From: an uncultured Verrucomicrobiota bacterium
GTDB lineage: Bacteria > Verrucomicrobiota > Verrucomicrobiia > Limisphaerales > UBA9464
Assembly (NCBI GenBank): GCA_903896505.1
Contig: CAITXU010000009.1
Span: 1-39,905 of the forward strand
Direction: 5' to 3'
DNA length: 39,905 nucleotides
This document shows positions 26,191 to 35,452 of this stretch, one piece after another (the first letter of the stretch is position 1; each line of letters begins with the position of its first letter). The notes under the pieces are model-generated. The model was not told the DNA's origin. It saw only the letters and a program-made list of their open reading frames with translations, and made no database searches. The position numbers and the translations under genes are program-made.

Positions 26191-29100
26191 ATGCCTTCCC
26201 CGGAACTTCGCTCGCGCCTGGTTGACACCTTGCGCCTGGACCTAGTTGGCCCCTGGCCGGGGCATCCGTTTTCCCATGAGCTACTGCCCGAATCTCCCAC
26301 CCGCTGGTATTTGACCGGGTATCTGGCATCGGAATTGGCCCCGAATCATCACAACACGGACGCCGAGTCCAACGACCAATTGGACGCCGGTGCCGATGGG
26401 GGCGGTCTGGGCGACGATGGGGAAAGCGATAAAGCCCCGGCTCCCGGCCTTTTTCCCAGCTCCATTGGGCTCAGCGTCTTGGTTCCTGCCGATGCCCATC
26501 ACCTACGGGCCAATGTCGCCTGGGGCGAGTATTACTGGGAGGCCACCAGCGCAGATGAAATTGAGCCGGAAGACAATGGCTTGGGCCTGAAGGAAGAAAT
26601 CAAGCCAGTGGAGTATGGCCCTGGCGGTCCATCTGCCGAGCAATTGGAAGAGGAATCACCGAATGGAGCTGAAAATCCGCCATTGAAAGGTTTTCGACGG
26701 AAACCCAGGCAAGCGTTGCTGGAGGTTCCGCTACCCGCAGAAGACGGCCATGCGGCCTCCTTTCCGGTCCCCAATAGCGGCGGGCTCCGATTGGTCGTCA
26801 CGTTACGCCCGGTTCCAGCAGATGATCATAACCGCCTGCCACATGGCACCCGGGCCGTTTGCGTGTTCCTAGTCAACGGTAGACCGGCTGCGGAGCGTGC
26901 CTATCAAAGTTTTATCTACCAAGCCTGCCTGGAGTTGCAATGTGCGAGTGGATTCGTTCCCCGACCGGATTTACGGGGTAGTACGGACGCGAACCATGGC
27001 CAGGATTGGGATGAGGAGGTGGCCGATCTCCAGTTTCGCCGGGCCTTCGATTACGCGTCGGGAATCGGCTGCGCCGCCGAGCCGATAGATACGGCGGAGG
27101 GTGGAGCGTGTTATTCGGTTCGAACCTGTTGGATTCCATCGGCTGAGGTCGAATTTGTCGGACACCTGGAGGCGTCAGCGGTCCCGGGAGTTGAACTCCG
27201 CATGGAGGCATTGGCAACAATCGGATCGGTCCAGCAGGCACGAACCCTGTTGGGGCCTCTCGTCGAACATTACCGGGCCTGGATCGATCAGCAGGAGGCT
27301 GATATTGAGGGTGAGTCGGGCCTGGAGGAACGACGGAGGACGGTGGCGAATGAATTGATGGCCCGGGCTCGACTGGCGGCGAACCGAATCGAAGCCGGCA
27401 TTGAGCTCCTTGGCATTGATGATGTTCGTGAAGCCTTTTGCCTGGCCAATCGGGCCATGGCCCGGCAAGCGCGGCAACGCGAAGCTCAAAAAATGCACAC
27501 CAGCCCGACGCTGGTCAGTGCTCCTGCGTGGCGTGCCTTTCAGCTCGGATTCATCCTGCTGAATCTACGTGGGCTACATGATCCGAGTCATCCGGACCGG
27601 GCCATGGTAGACCTTCTCTTCTTTCCCACGGGCGGTGGAAAAACCGAAGCCTACCTGGGATTGGCGGCATTCTCTTTGGTGTTGAGGCGTTTTCGTAATC
27701 CCGGGCGACGAGGTGCCGGGGTGAATGTCCTCATGCGCTACACGCTCAGGCTGTTGACACTGGACCAGCTGAGTCGTGCCTCAGCACTCATTTGCGCCTT
27801 GGAATTAGAGCGTCAGGAACGTTATCGGGGAGGTGATCAGCGCCTAGGAGATTGGCCATTTGAAATTGGTCTATGGGTGGGCTCGGGAGCAACCCCAAAC
27901 CGCATGGGCCGAAAAGGTGACAAGGGACCGGGTCGAGACAAGACCGCCTACACGCGCTACCACGCCTTTCGCAGTCACTCGAAGACAAACCCTTCGCCCA
28001 TCCCATTGGAGAACTGTCCGTGGTGCGGAACCAAGTTCGAGCCCTATTCGTTTCGTCTGATACCAATCGAGGCCGAACCTGAGGACCTGAGAATCTCGTG
28101 CGTCAATCCGCACTGCGAATTCCGAGGGGATCGTCCACTCCCAATTGTCGCGGTCGATGAGCCAATCTACCGGCGTTTGCCCGGTTTTCTAATCGCAACG
28201 GTCGATAAGTTTGCCGCTCTGCCCTGGATGGGACCTTCAGGAAAACTATTTGGGTTGGTTGAGCGATACGACGACAAGGGGTTTTACAGTGCCGCCGAAC
28301 CTGGCTTTGGAAGGCCCTTGGGAGGACCATTGCCGCCTCCTGAACTGATCATTCAGGACGAATTGCACCTAATTTCCGGACCACTCGGCACCGTAGCAGG
28401 AATTTACGAGACGGCGATCGGATGCCTTTCGGAACGTGATTTAGGGAATGGTCAATTTCTCCGACCAAAGATTGTCGCCAGCACAGCGACCGTTCGCCAG
28501 GCGGAGAACCAGATTCGGGCACTTTTTGCCCGCCCTTTTTCGCGGGTCTTCCCACCATCGGGTCCCAATCGACGTGATTCCTTTTTTGCTCGCACTCACG
28601 CACCCGAACAGAGCCCGGCGCGGCTTTACCTGGGAATCGGAGCTCAAGGGCGCAGTCTGAAGGTCGTCCTACTGCGGACGGCCTTGGCACTGCTCTCCGC
28701 CGGACAAACGCTCTACCTGGAATCCGGTGGCAAGGTCGCCAACAACCCCGCCGACCCCTACATGACGGCGCTTGGCTACTTCAACAGTTTGCGAGAACTC
28801 GGCGGTTCGCGCCGTATCGTTGAAGATGAAATTACCAGCCGACTGCGTCGGTATGGCTCCCGCCGCCGCCGAGACCCCGTCGACACCCTTTTTTCAAGGC
28901 GGGAGATTGGAGAACCGTTGGAGTTAACCTCCCGGGTATCGACCAATCAGGTCTCGGAAGCCAAGCGTCGATTGGGACAATCTGCATCAGCGGATGACCG
29001 GGTCGATGTGGCGCTTGCCACCAACATGATTTCCGTCGGTTTGGACATCACCCGCCTAGGGCTGATGCTGGTACTGGGTCAACCCAAGTCATCGGCGGAA

Positions 29101-29706
29101 TACATTCAAGCGACCAGCCGCGTGGGTCGCGATCCGCAGCGCCCCGGATTGGTGGTGACCTTGCTGAACGTCCACAAGCCCCGGGATCGCTCCCATTACG
29201 AACGATTTGGCTATTATCATTCCACCTTCTATCGGGCAGTTGAGGCTACGAGTATCACTCCGTTTTCTCCACGAGCGCTGGACCGTGCACTGGCGTCGGC
29301 AGTCGTGTCGTTGGCACGCCATTGGATTCCCGGTTTCGGTGAAGCCATGGGAGCCTCGGCCATTCAAGGGCATCGAGCCGAGCTGGATCGGGTGATCCAG
29401 GTGTTTGCCGAACGCGCAGCCGCCCATAGATCCATGTCGCCGCAGGAAGAGACGACTCTTCGCGGGCGTATTCGGGACCGATGTCTGGACCTCTTGGATA
29501 CCTGGTACCACGTGTCTGAACTGGAATCCAACAAAGGAGCCCGCCTTCAATATGGCACCGAACTGACGAATCAACCGTCGTTGCTTCACGGTTTTCTGGA
29601 CGAAGCCTTGTTGGCTTTGCCGCAGGATTATCGAAAATTTCGCTCGAACCGATCGATGCGGGATGTCGAGCCGAGCGTGGAGCTATTTCCGGAAAACCTC
29701 GTCTAA
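26191..29706 (+). CDS. drmA: DISARM helicase DrmA
   Basis: A 1171-residue SF2 helicase, one of the three core DISARM genes. Motifs: PTGGGKTEAYLG (GGGKT 481-485), RYTLRLLTLDQ (Ia-like), a zinc ribbon with CPWC (C609, C612) and CVNPHC (C637, C642), IQDELHLISG (D723, motif II as DELH), ASTATVRQ (III), and LATNMISVGLDITRLG and QATSRVGRD (973-981, motifs V and VI). DELH with the inserted ribbon is characteristic of DrmA and related DUF1998-partnered helicases. DrmA forms a complex with DrmB that binds DNA with single-stranded ends and is autoinhibited until triggered, as known for the family. The N-terminal half is long and acidic around 50-90. It lies 71 bases after the RloB-like gene and nine before drmB. 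Confidence 0.93.
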   Translation: MPSPELRSRLVDTLRLDLVGPWPGHPFSHELLPESPTRWYLTGYLASELAPNHHNTDAESNDQLDAGADGGGLGDDGESDKAPAPGLFPSSIGLSVLVPADAHHLRANVAWGEYYWEATSADEIEPEDNGLGLKEEIKPVEYGPGGPSAEQLEEESPNGAENPPLKGFRRKPRQALLEVPLPAEDGHAASFPVPNSGGLRLVVTLRPVPADDHNRLPHGTRAVCVFLVNGRPAAERAYQSFIYQACLELQCASGFVPRPDLRGSTDANHGQDWDEEVADLQFRRAFDYASGIGCAAEPIDTAEGGACYSVRTCWIPSAEVEFVGHLEASAVPGVELRMEALATIGSVQQARTLLGPLVEHYRAWIDQQEADIEGESGLEERRRTVANELMARARLAANRIEAGIELLGIDDVREAFCLANRAMARQARQREAQKMHTSPTLVSAPAWRAFQLGFILLNLRGLHDPSHPDRAMVDLLFFPTGGGKTEAYLGLAAFSLVLRRFRNPGRRGAGVNVLMRYTLRLLTLDQLSRASALICALELERQERYRGGDQRLGDWPFEIGLWVGSGATPNRMGRKGDKGPGRDKTAYTRYHAFRSHSKTNPSPIPLENCPWCGTKFEPYSFRLIPIEAEPEDLRISCVNPHCEFRGDRPLPIVAVDEPIYRRLPGFLIATVDKFAALPWMGPSGKLFGLVERYDDKGFYSAAEPGFGRPLGGPLPPPELIIQDELHLISGPLGTVAGIYETAIGCLSERDLGNGQFLRPKIVASTATVRQAENQIRALFARPFSRVFPPSGPNRRDSFFARTHAPEQSPARLYLGIGAQGRSLKVVLLRTALALLSAGQTLYLESGGKVANNPADPYMTALGYFNSLRELGGSRRIVEDEITSRLRRYGSRRRRDPVDTLFSRREIGEPLELTSRVSTNQVSEAKRRLGQSASADDRVDVALATNMISVGLDITRLGLMLVLGQPKSSAEYIQATSRVGRDPQRPGLVVTLLNVHKPRDRSHYERFGYYHSTFYRAVEATSITPFSPRALDRALASAVVSLARHWIPGFGEAMGASAIQGHRAELDRVIQVFAERAAAHRSMSPQEETTLRGRIRDRCLDLLDTWYHVSELESNKGARLQYGTELTNQPSLLHGFLDEALLALPQDYRKFRSNRSMRDVEPSVELFPENLV

Positions 29707-29715
29707 ACCTCCCTT

Positions 29716-31542
29716 ATGAGTAAAAACGAAGTCCGATCGAGTCAGGTACTCACGACCTTCGGTCCCGGTGCCATGATCGATCTTCCTCAGGGATCGGTGA
29801 TTGTTGGAGGCTTGGAGCATTGGCGATTTTCACCAGGTCCCAGCCCGCTGATTGAGGAGCCACGACTCCTGGCCAAACTCCGGGCAAAATTGGAAATCCC
29901 GACGCTGGTCCTGAAGTCACCACCACCTTCCAGCGACAATCCATTGGCGGGACACCCGGGCATCACTGTTTGGCGATTTCCCCAGTGGTTTTTGGTTCAA
30001 AAGGAGGAAGGAACCTTTGACTGGACCAGCAATCGCCGATGGCTCGTTCCGCAGTCCCAACTGGTGAAAGGAAAGTTTCGAGATGGCGAGGGAAACCACG
30101 AGGTCGTTCCGATACGATTTGTCCGTGCCTGCGAGCACGGTCATGTGGACGATATCGATTGGCCCGCCTACATCCACGGTTTCACGGGTGGATGTGGTGG
30201 CAGGTTGTTTCTGGAGGAACGGAGCACAACTGGCGCGCTGGTGGATGTCTGGGCGGGCTGTACCTGTGGTGAAAAGCGTTCTCTCGCACAGGCGGCCATG
30301 AAGGGAAGCAAGGCGTTGGGATTTTGCAGTGGTGCGCGTCCCTGGTTGGGAAGCCACAGCCATGAACCGTGCACGCAGAAGAGCCGCCTCTTAATCCGAA
30401 GCGCCAGCAATGCCTACTTTTCCCAGGTGCTCTCGGTCATCTCCATCCCCGACCGCACAACGCCCCTCGACGAAACCATCAAAGCCCTTTGGGAAGATGG
30501 ATTGAAGGTAGTAGCCGCAAACCCAGCCGTTCTGTCAGTGATTCGTCAAATCCCCAAAATTAGCGTCGGGTTGGCGGGGATTTCAGACGCCGATGTCCTT
30601 TCCAGTATTGGACGGGTGGATCAGGGGGTCAACCAGCATGCGGAGCGCCCGGTGAAGGAGGTCGAATTTGAGGCCTTTTCCGACGCATCCGAAGAGCTGG
30701 GGAGCGATCTGCCCGATGGTGATTTTTTTGCCCGAGCTCTGCCCCGCCCCCTGTGGGATGCCGAATGGATGTCCCCCATCCGGAGGGTCGTACTGGTACA
30801 TCGCCTGCGCGAAGTGGCGGCGCAGGTTGGGTTTACGCGCTTCGAGTCGCTGAGCGCCGATATCCATGGCGAACTTCCCGATGGCCTTTCCCTGAATATC
30901 AAACCAGCAACTCTTGCCCGGGAAGTGGAATGGTTGCCCGCCGTGGAAAATCGGGGAGAAGGATTCTTTCTCCTGTTCGACGGCGAAGCCTTGAAAAACT
31001 GGCTCAGCCGCCCCGAGGTGCATTCCCGAGGGACAATGTTATACAAAGGGTTTCAGGAGTGGGTCCGCATCCATCCGACAACAACGCGCGGCTTTCCAGG
31101 AACACCCTATTACCTACTCCACACGTTCTCGCACCTTCTGATGACCGCCATATCCTTGGATTGCGGGTATCCGGCCTCTTCGCTCCGCGAAAGGCTCTAC
31201 GCGCTTCCTTCGAACGGAAACGGCACAGACCGCTATGGCCTGCTCATCTTCACCGCCTCATCAGATGCGGAAGGAACATTGGGGGGATTAGTGGAGGCAG
31301 CGAGGCGCATCCGGGAATTTGTACGGAAGGCGTTGGATATCGCGTTGCTCTGTTCGAATGACCCCATTTGCGCTCATCATCGCCCGAACATTCACGACCA
31401 CGCCCCACTTCTGGGTGCGGCCTGCCACGGGTGTCTACTGGTCCCAGAAACCTCCTGCGAACAGCGCAATGAGTTTCTTGACCGGGTCTTGGTGGTTCCG
31501 ACCGTGGAGTCTTGCGGTGCTGAATTCTTCCCATCCGCATGA
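29716..31542 (+). CDS. drmB: DISARM DUF1998 protein DrmB
   Basis: A 608-residue partner of DrmA. It starts MSKNEVRSSQVLTTFGPGAM, the standard DrmB opening. Around residues 136-190 is a cysteine/histidine cluster (CEHGHVDDIDW, GGCGGRLF, GCTCG), a likely zinc site. The C-terminal third is the DUF1998 domain: HTFSHLLMTAISLDCGYP, LLIFTASSDAEGTLGGL, then CSNDPICAHH and ACHGCLLVPETSCEQRN with the conserved cysteines and FLDR ending. All expected features are present and the length is normal. It starts nine bases after drmA and overlaps drmC as ATGA. DrmAB together form the DNA-binding core of DISARM. Confidence 0.94.
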   Translation: MSKNEVRSSQVLTTFGPGAMIDLPQGSVIVGGLEHWRFSPGPSPLIEEPRLLAKLRAKLEIPTLVLKSPPPSSDNPLAGHPGITVWRFPQWFLVQKEEGTFDWTSNRRWLVPQSQLVKGKFRDGEGNHEVVPIRFVRACEHGHVDDIDWPAYIHGFTGGCGGRLFLEERSTTGALVDVWAGCTCGEKRSLAQAAMKGSKALGFCSGARPWLGSHSHEPCTQKSRLLIRSASNAYFSQVLSVISIPDRTTPLDETIKALWEDGLKVVAANPAVLSVIRQIPKISVGLAGISDADVLSSIGRVDQGVNQHAERPVKEVEFEAFSDASEELGSDLPDGDFFARALPRPLWDAEWMSPIRRVVLVHRLREVAAQVGFTRFESLSADIHGELPDGLSLNIKPATLAREVEWLPAVENRGEGFFLLFDGEALKNWLSRPEVHSRGTMLYKGFQEWVRIHPTTTRGFPGTPYYLLHTFSHLLMTAISLDCGYPASSLRERLYALPSNGNGTDRYGLLIFTASSDAEGTLGGLVEAARRIREFVRKALDIALLCSNDPICAHHRPNIHDHAPLLGAACHGCLLVPETSCEQRNEFLDRVLVVPTVESCGAEFFPSA

Positions 31543-32336
31543 GTGCCGAGGATGAAGTCCTGGCGTCGTTGTCGGAGGCCGGGCTACGCGCGTTGGCCAC
31601 GGCCGTCGAGGCTGGATGGATATCCTCACGATCACCGAATTCAGCCTTCACTCCGATTGTCGGTCCCCACGGGGAGTCGGTGGCAAAGTGGTTGGGTTTG
31701 CTCGGCGGCGAATCGTTTACTCCCGTTCAAATTGCCCGCCTCCTGAAGGCCATCGGCGCGGCTCGACAGCACGATCGGATATTGACACCCGTTCTGGTTG
31801 TATCTGGCCCCGAAACACCGGGCGTTCCAACTTCCGACACCTATGCCGTAGTCCAATCCCTTTTCCAGGAAGCCCAAACGGAAATCGTTTTGGCGGGCTA
31901 TGCGTTTCACAATGGAAAACTGCTCTTTGAGCGATTGGCTGAACAAAAGCGATTGCGTCCCGACCTCCGAATCTTGTTTCACGTGGATGTCCCAAGAAAA
32001 GCCGGGGATACGACAACTGCTGACGACATCGTGCTACGATATGCAGAGGAATTTCGCCGACGCCACTGGCCGTGGGACCCGTTTCCGGAGGTTTACTACG
32101 ACCCCAGGGCCTTGAATACCGACAGCCAGACCCGGGCAAGTCTGCATGCAAAGGTGGTGGTCGTGGACCGGTCCAAATTATTCCTGACCTCGGCCAATTT
32201 CACCGAGGCCGCTCATCAACGGAACATCGAATTGGGCCTGTTATCGAACGCCACCTACCTTGCTGAACAGGTCGCCTCCTATTTCGAGGCGCTCCGTCAG
32301 TCCCGACAGCTTAGGCGGTTGCCGGAGGGGGGGTAG
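31539..32336 (+). CDS. drmC: DISARM phospholipase D-fold protein DrmC
   Basis: A 265-residue PLD-superfamily protein, the third core gene of DISARM. One complete HKD motif is present near the C-terminus: H203, K205 and D210, followed by LTSANFTEAA with the conserved asparagine (N220). The first half of the PLD fold is recognisable only by context (EIVLAGYAFHNGK, about 111-123), which is usual for DrmC; single-motif PLD enzymes typically dimerise to make one active site. It starts at ATG 31539, sharing ATGA with the drmB stop. Nuclease activity is a family expectation, and DrmC has been reported as less essential than DrmA and DrmB for protection. Confidence 0.9.
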   Translation: MSAEDEVLASLSEAGLRALATAVEAGWISSRSPNSAFTPIVGPHGESVAKWLGLLGGESFTPVQIARLLKAIGAARQHDRILTPVLVVSGPETPGVPTSDTYAVVQSLFQEAQTEIVLAGYAFHNGKLLFERLAEQKRLRPDLRILFHVDVPRKAGDTTTADDIVLRYAEEFRRRHWPWDPFPEVYYDPRALNTDSQTRASLHAKVVVVDRSKLFLTSANFTEAAHQRNIELGLLSNATYLAEQVASYFEALRQSRQLRRLPEGG

Positions 32337-32392
32337 CCTTTCTCCCTCGCTATCGATGCCCAAAGCAAGGACGACCGAATCGTTGACCCCCT

Positions 32393-33208
32393 ATGCCGCT
32401 GCTCTACCGCTATATTTTTGCTCGGGACCACAGGGAAGCGCTCGAGCGACTTCGACAAATAGTTGAGGAAAACAAATTGTTCGCAGCAAATCCAAGTGGC
32501 TTCAATGACCCATTTGAATTCAAGTTCGCCGTTCAGGTATCCGATAACGACGAAGCCGTGCTCGCAGCCTATCGAAAAGTAAAGCAGGATGCCACAATTG
32601 AGGACGTCGAATCACTTCGACAAGACATTCAAATTCCCGCCACACGGCGACACGTCGAAACAAGCGTTCGAAATCTGCATTTTCAGGACCTGCGGATAAT
32701 CTGTTTCAGTCAGACTGGTGAAGACCCATTGATGTGGTCCCATTACAGCAATGGAGGTAGAACATTTTGTGTAGTCTTTGATCTAGCTGTTCTCGAGCCA
32801 ACATTACCACTCAAGGTCTGGGGACCTGTTATATATACGGATGCCGTTCCAATTTACAGGTTTGACAAGGTGTTTACGGATTTTATGCCATTATTGATCT
32901 GTTCAAAACACTCACGGTGGCAATACGAGGGCGAATATCGCCTCGCCTTTACCCTTCCTCCACTCCATTTTTCTCTGGAAAGTGAAATTGCCGCTCGCAA
33001 AGCCAGTCCTGGAATTCTTGTCGGCTTTAATCCGAAGGCACTCAAAGGGATTATTTTAGGCAGCCGCCCCTATCCCGAATTATTTGACTATGCTAGTTCC
33101 CATTCAGTTCGCGCCGACTTTATTTGGGGGCAAATGCTTGAGGCAGAGGGCGCATACCAACTCCATCAAGTTCCGCTTTCAATCGGTGAACCAACTGGTG
33201 TCGGTTGA
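32393..33208 (+). CDS. DUF2971 protein
   Basis: A 271-residue protein with the DUF2971 signature: LYRYIFARDHREALERLRQ at the start, NPSGFNDPFEFKF (about 34-46), ICFSQTGEDPLMWSHYSNGG (about 103-122) with the invariant WSHY, then a beta strand FCVVFDL. DUF2971 proteins are unknown in mechanism but are common in defence islands, often next to abortive-infection genes. The gene is 56 bases downstream of drmC on the same strand and is probably the last gene of the long operon. No ribosome site is obvious before ATG 32393. It is more AT-rich than drmC, suggesting later addition. Confidence 0.8.
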   Translation: MPLLYRYIFARDHREALERLRQIVEENKLFAANPSGFNDPFEFKFAVQVSDNDEAVLAAYRKVKQDATIEDVESLRQDIQIPATRRHVETSVRNLHFQDLRIICFSQTGEDPLMWSHYSNGGRTFCVVFDLAVLEPTLPLKVWGPVIYTDAVPIYRFDKVFTDFMPLLICSKHSRWQYEGEYRLAFTLPPLHFSLESEIAARKASPGILVGFNPKALKGIILGSRPYPELFDYASSHSVRADFIWGQMLEAEGAYQLHQVPLSIGEPTGVG

Positions 33209-33327
33209 TTGATACAGGATTGTGATTCATCCGCTTGAAACGAAGTTGATCGATTGATCGATTGTTCCTTTCATTAACACCCCTTTGAGGCAGGTGGCAT
33301 TTCCCAACATAGTGATACAACAATATA
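33209..33327. other. Convergent intergenic region
   Basis: This short gap separates convergent genes. It contains tandem GATCGATT copies around 33249-33264 but no GC-rich hairpin with a T-run, so no intrinsic terminator can be supported on either strand. Confidence 0.4.
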
Positions 33328-34041
33328 TTATCGATTCAGCTTGAGAGTATCGAGAGCCATTATCAGATTCCTGCGGGCGGCGGCGAAGTCGACGTGGGAC
33401 TGACTGGGGCTGACCGATTTAATGAGGGTTTCAACGTCGTGGATGACAGTCACTAGCCGGGCTTCCTCCGTTCCGCCGAGCTTGACTGTATCCCATCGAT
33501 CCATTTCGCCGGATGCGGTAAGTGCTGTCTGGAGGGCATCTTCGGAAATGTAGCCGTCCATCCAACCGCCCAAGACGTCCAGCATTCGTTTTCGATGCTC
33601 CCCTTCGAGGTCTTCCTTAGCGGAATACAGATTGATCAGGTGATGCCCGTTGTACATGGACCAGAGGAAGCCTCGTAATTGCCTGCCGGTCGGTGAATCC
33701 GGTCCAGCGGCTATGGCTTCGGCAATCGACGCCAGGTTCTCCCCCAGCATGACATCCCTGCCCCGTCTTTGCTCCAACTCGGCATGGGAAAGGAACGAAG
33801 GTGAGGCCAAGAGCGGCACCAACAATTGGCGGATTGACTCGGGAGTCGCCTCCGAAAGGTCCGACCGCCAGGTCTTGGTCCGGTCGTCCGGTATGGCATG
33901 TAGTACCCAACCATCAAACCGGAGCGTTGCCCGGCCATTGGTGAAGTTTCCCGAGCTAGTTCGCTCAAAACCACGTGCGATCAGGAAATTGTTGAGCCAG
34001 GGTAATTCTGCCAGGGGTGTTCGCTGCTGTAAGGTCCTCAT
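33328..34041 (-). CDS. Hypothetical protein
   Basis: A 237-residue protein on the minus strand that I do not recognise. Residues 1-80 read as an N-terminal alpha/beta segment (LPWLNNFLIARGFERTSSGNF, then RATLRFDGWVLHAIPDD), resembling small proteins that score a genome's own query-like or phage-associated domain; the rest is mainly helical, acidic and soluble, ending NLIMALDTLKLNR. No signal peptide or membrane segment is visible. It faces the defence operon tail to tail. Start ATG 34041 has a weak ACGGA nearby. The open frame is long and the composition looks coding, so the gene is probably real; the function is unknown. Confidence 0.7.
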   Translation of the reverse strand: MRTLQQRTPLAELPWLNNFLIARGFERTSSGNFTNGRATLRFDGWVLHAIPDDRTKTWRSDLSEATPESIRQLLVPLLASPSFLSHAELEQRRGRDVMLGENLASIAEAIAAGPDSPTGRQLRGFLWSMYNGHHLINLYSAKEDLEGEHRKRMLDVLGGWMDGYISEDALQTALTASGEMDRWDTVKLGGTEEARLVTVIHDVETLIKSVSPSQSHVDFAAARRNLIMALDTLKLNR

Positions 34042-34238
34042 TCCGTGGCTTCTACCACAGATTCACATGATCTGGGTAGAGTGCAGTCGGCTACGCTCCC
34101 ACTGCCCTCCAACTGCTGGACACCAATCTCGGAATACCCGACCTTGATAGGCGTTGTGCTTGACCCTTTTCTTGCATTCAGACGACCGGGGCGACTTTTG
34201 GCGTCATTGAAGTTGGTAATCTAGCTTCGGACCCTAAT

Positions 34239-34628
34239 ATGCCTATTCCTTCGTCACAGAGCTCCCGGTGGGTTGAAATCGGCCTGCATTTGTCATCAGC
34301 AGCGCCGTATCGCGAATGGCGCGAAGCACCGTGGCTGAGAGTACTGGGGACGAGTAGCGATGAACCGGGCCGACAGCATGCGTTTCGCGTAACTGAGGAG
34401 GAACATATCAGAGAAATTGAGTCAGCCGTAGAACGATGGTTGCAAGATGAAACGCTACCAACGCTCACTCACCCGGCAGGTTATTTGCTAGCCTTGCGGT
34501 TTTCAACTGTAGGCCATCTTCTGATGAGTTTTGAGGGAATGTTTCCCCCGCCAGAAGAATCATATGTGTCCACGATTTACCGCGGGTTCCTTCTTGAATG
34601 GTGGCGCCTCAAACGATGGGTCTGTTAG
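34239..34628 (+). CDS. Small hypothetical protein
   Basis: A possible 129-residue protein. The central part (about 45-90) reads as a coding-like amphipathic stretch, FRVTEEEHIREIESAVERWL, followed by a Trp- and Arg-rich C-terminus, EWWRLKRWVC. No domain is recognised and no ribosome site precedes ATG 34239. It lies divergent from the 33328-34041 gene, 197 bases away, with nothing recognised between them. Moderate support only: the frame is open and composition is reasonable, but a decayed fragment is equally possible. Confidence 0.45.
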   Translation: MPIPSSQSSRWVEIGLHLSSAAPYREWREAPWLRVLGTSSDEPGRQHAFRVTEEEHIREIESAVERWLQDETLPTLTHPAGYLLALRFSTVGHLLMSFEGMFPPPEESYVSTIYRGFLLEWWRLKRWVC

Positions 34629-35134
34629 CGCCGATTGCCCTAACGCATCCATGCCACATCCGAACCCAAGTAAGCCGCTGAGCACAGTTGAAAAACGTGT
34701 CTTCATTCCTTAACGGTGTTGCTGTTTTAGGATAATTGCATCTCTTCTTGCCAAGATTAAAAGCAGTTGTCACACCCTGCCGATACGAGGGCTCAACCCC
34801 ACCACATGCCGGTCAATTTTGGTACCCTGCGTTGTAATTTCCGAATTGTGATAAGACATTCTGCGGAAGAGGACGATTGGTCAAGTGATTTCTGGATGCA
34901 AGGAAGACGGTTTGTCCGCAGATTCACGCTGATAGACACAGATTCGGAGAAGGAAGCATTCGGATTCAGACGGTTTCTGGTTAATCTGAGGAAATCTGCG
35001 TCCATCTGCGGATACCCCTCCGGCCCATCTGGTTTTTGGCTCGCTTTGCTGGACAATTCACGTCACTTTGGCGTCTGAACTCTTTGCTTCCCCTTGCTTC
35101 CGCCCAGAAGGCGTTGATCGGGGAAGGGTCTTTT
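34629..35134. other. Intergenic stretch upstream of the HTH-pglW unit
   Basis: About 500 bases with no supported gene. The only recognisable content is the palindromic repeat at 34915-35012, listed separately, and the ribosome site GGAAGGG (35122-35128) of the next gene. I looked for -35/-10 pairs and found none that were convincing. An open frame in phase with the HTH gene reaches back to 35036 but has no ribosome site. Confidence 0.4.
34915..35012. repeat. TCCGCAGAT palindromic repeat, single copy
   Basis: A 98-base element bounded by TCCGCAGAT (34915-34923) and its exact reverse complement ATCTGCGGA (35004-35012). Its interior shares ACGGTTTCTG followed closely by TAATCTG with the tandem units at the right end of the window, so it is a diverged copy of the same family. 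It stands about 120 bases upstream of the HTH-pglW unit. Confidence 0.75.
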
Positions 35135-35428
35135 ATGCCAGAACGGTGGTTATCTGTGGACGAGATTGCGGCGCATCTTGGGGTGAATCCGGATACGATC
35201 TACAAGTGGATCACCCGGAAACGCATGCCCGCCCATAAGGTCGGCAAGCTCTGGAAGTTCCTCGCCTCGGAAATCGATGCCTGGGTCAAAAACGGTCTCG
35301 CAGGGGATAATGCCACCCATGCCACCATTGGCAGCGAGAACGAGAACGAGGACAAGGACGCGGGCGAAGGCGACACCGCAGACACCACGCGCCACCCGAT
35401 GAAGGCTTCCAAGCCGAAGAAATCGTAA
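35135..35428 (+). CDS. Excisionase-family helix-turn-helix protein
   Basis: A 97-residue protein with an N-terminal MerR/excisionase-type DNA-binding domain (HTH_17-like): RWLSVDEIAAHLGVNPDTIY (about 4-23), then KWITRKRMPAHKVGKLWKF and a helix EIDAWVKNG. The order helix-turn-helix, wing with a KVGK/WKF strand and final WVK helix is standard. The C-terminal 40 residues are acidic, then basic, and disordered. I choose ATG 35135 because GGAAGGG (35122-35128) precedes it by six bases; a longer frame exists but lacks a ribosome site. It ends 24 bases before pglW and is probably its regulator or a DNA-targeting partner. Recombination directionality is an alternative role, but no integrase is present. 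Confidence 0.85.
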   Translation: MPERWLSVDEIAAHLGVNPDTIYKWITRKRMPAHKVGKLWKFLASEIDAWVKNGLAGDNATHATIGSENENEDKDAGEGDTADTTRHPMKASKPKKS

Positions 35429-35452
35429 GCCTTCCACCCAAGAAATCAGCCG

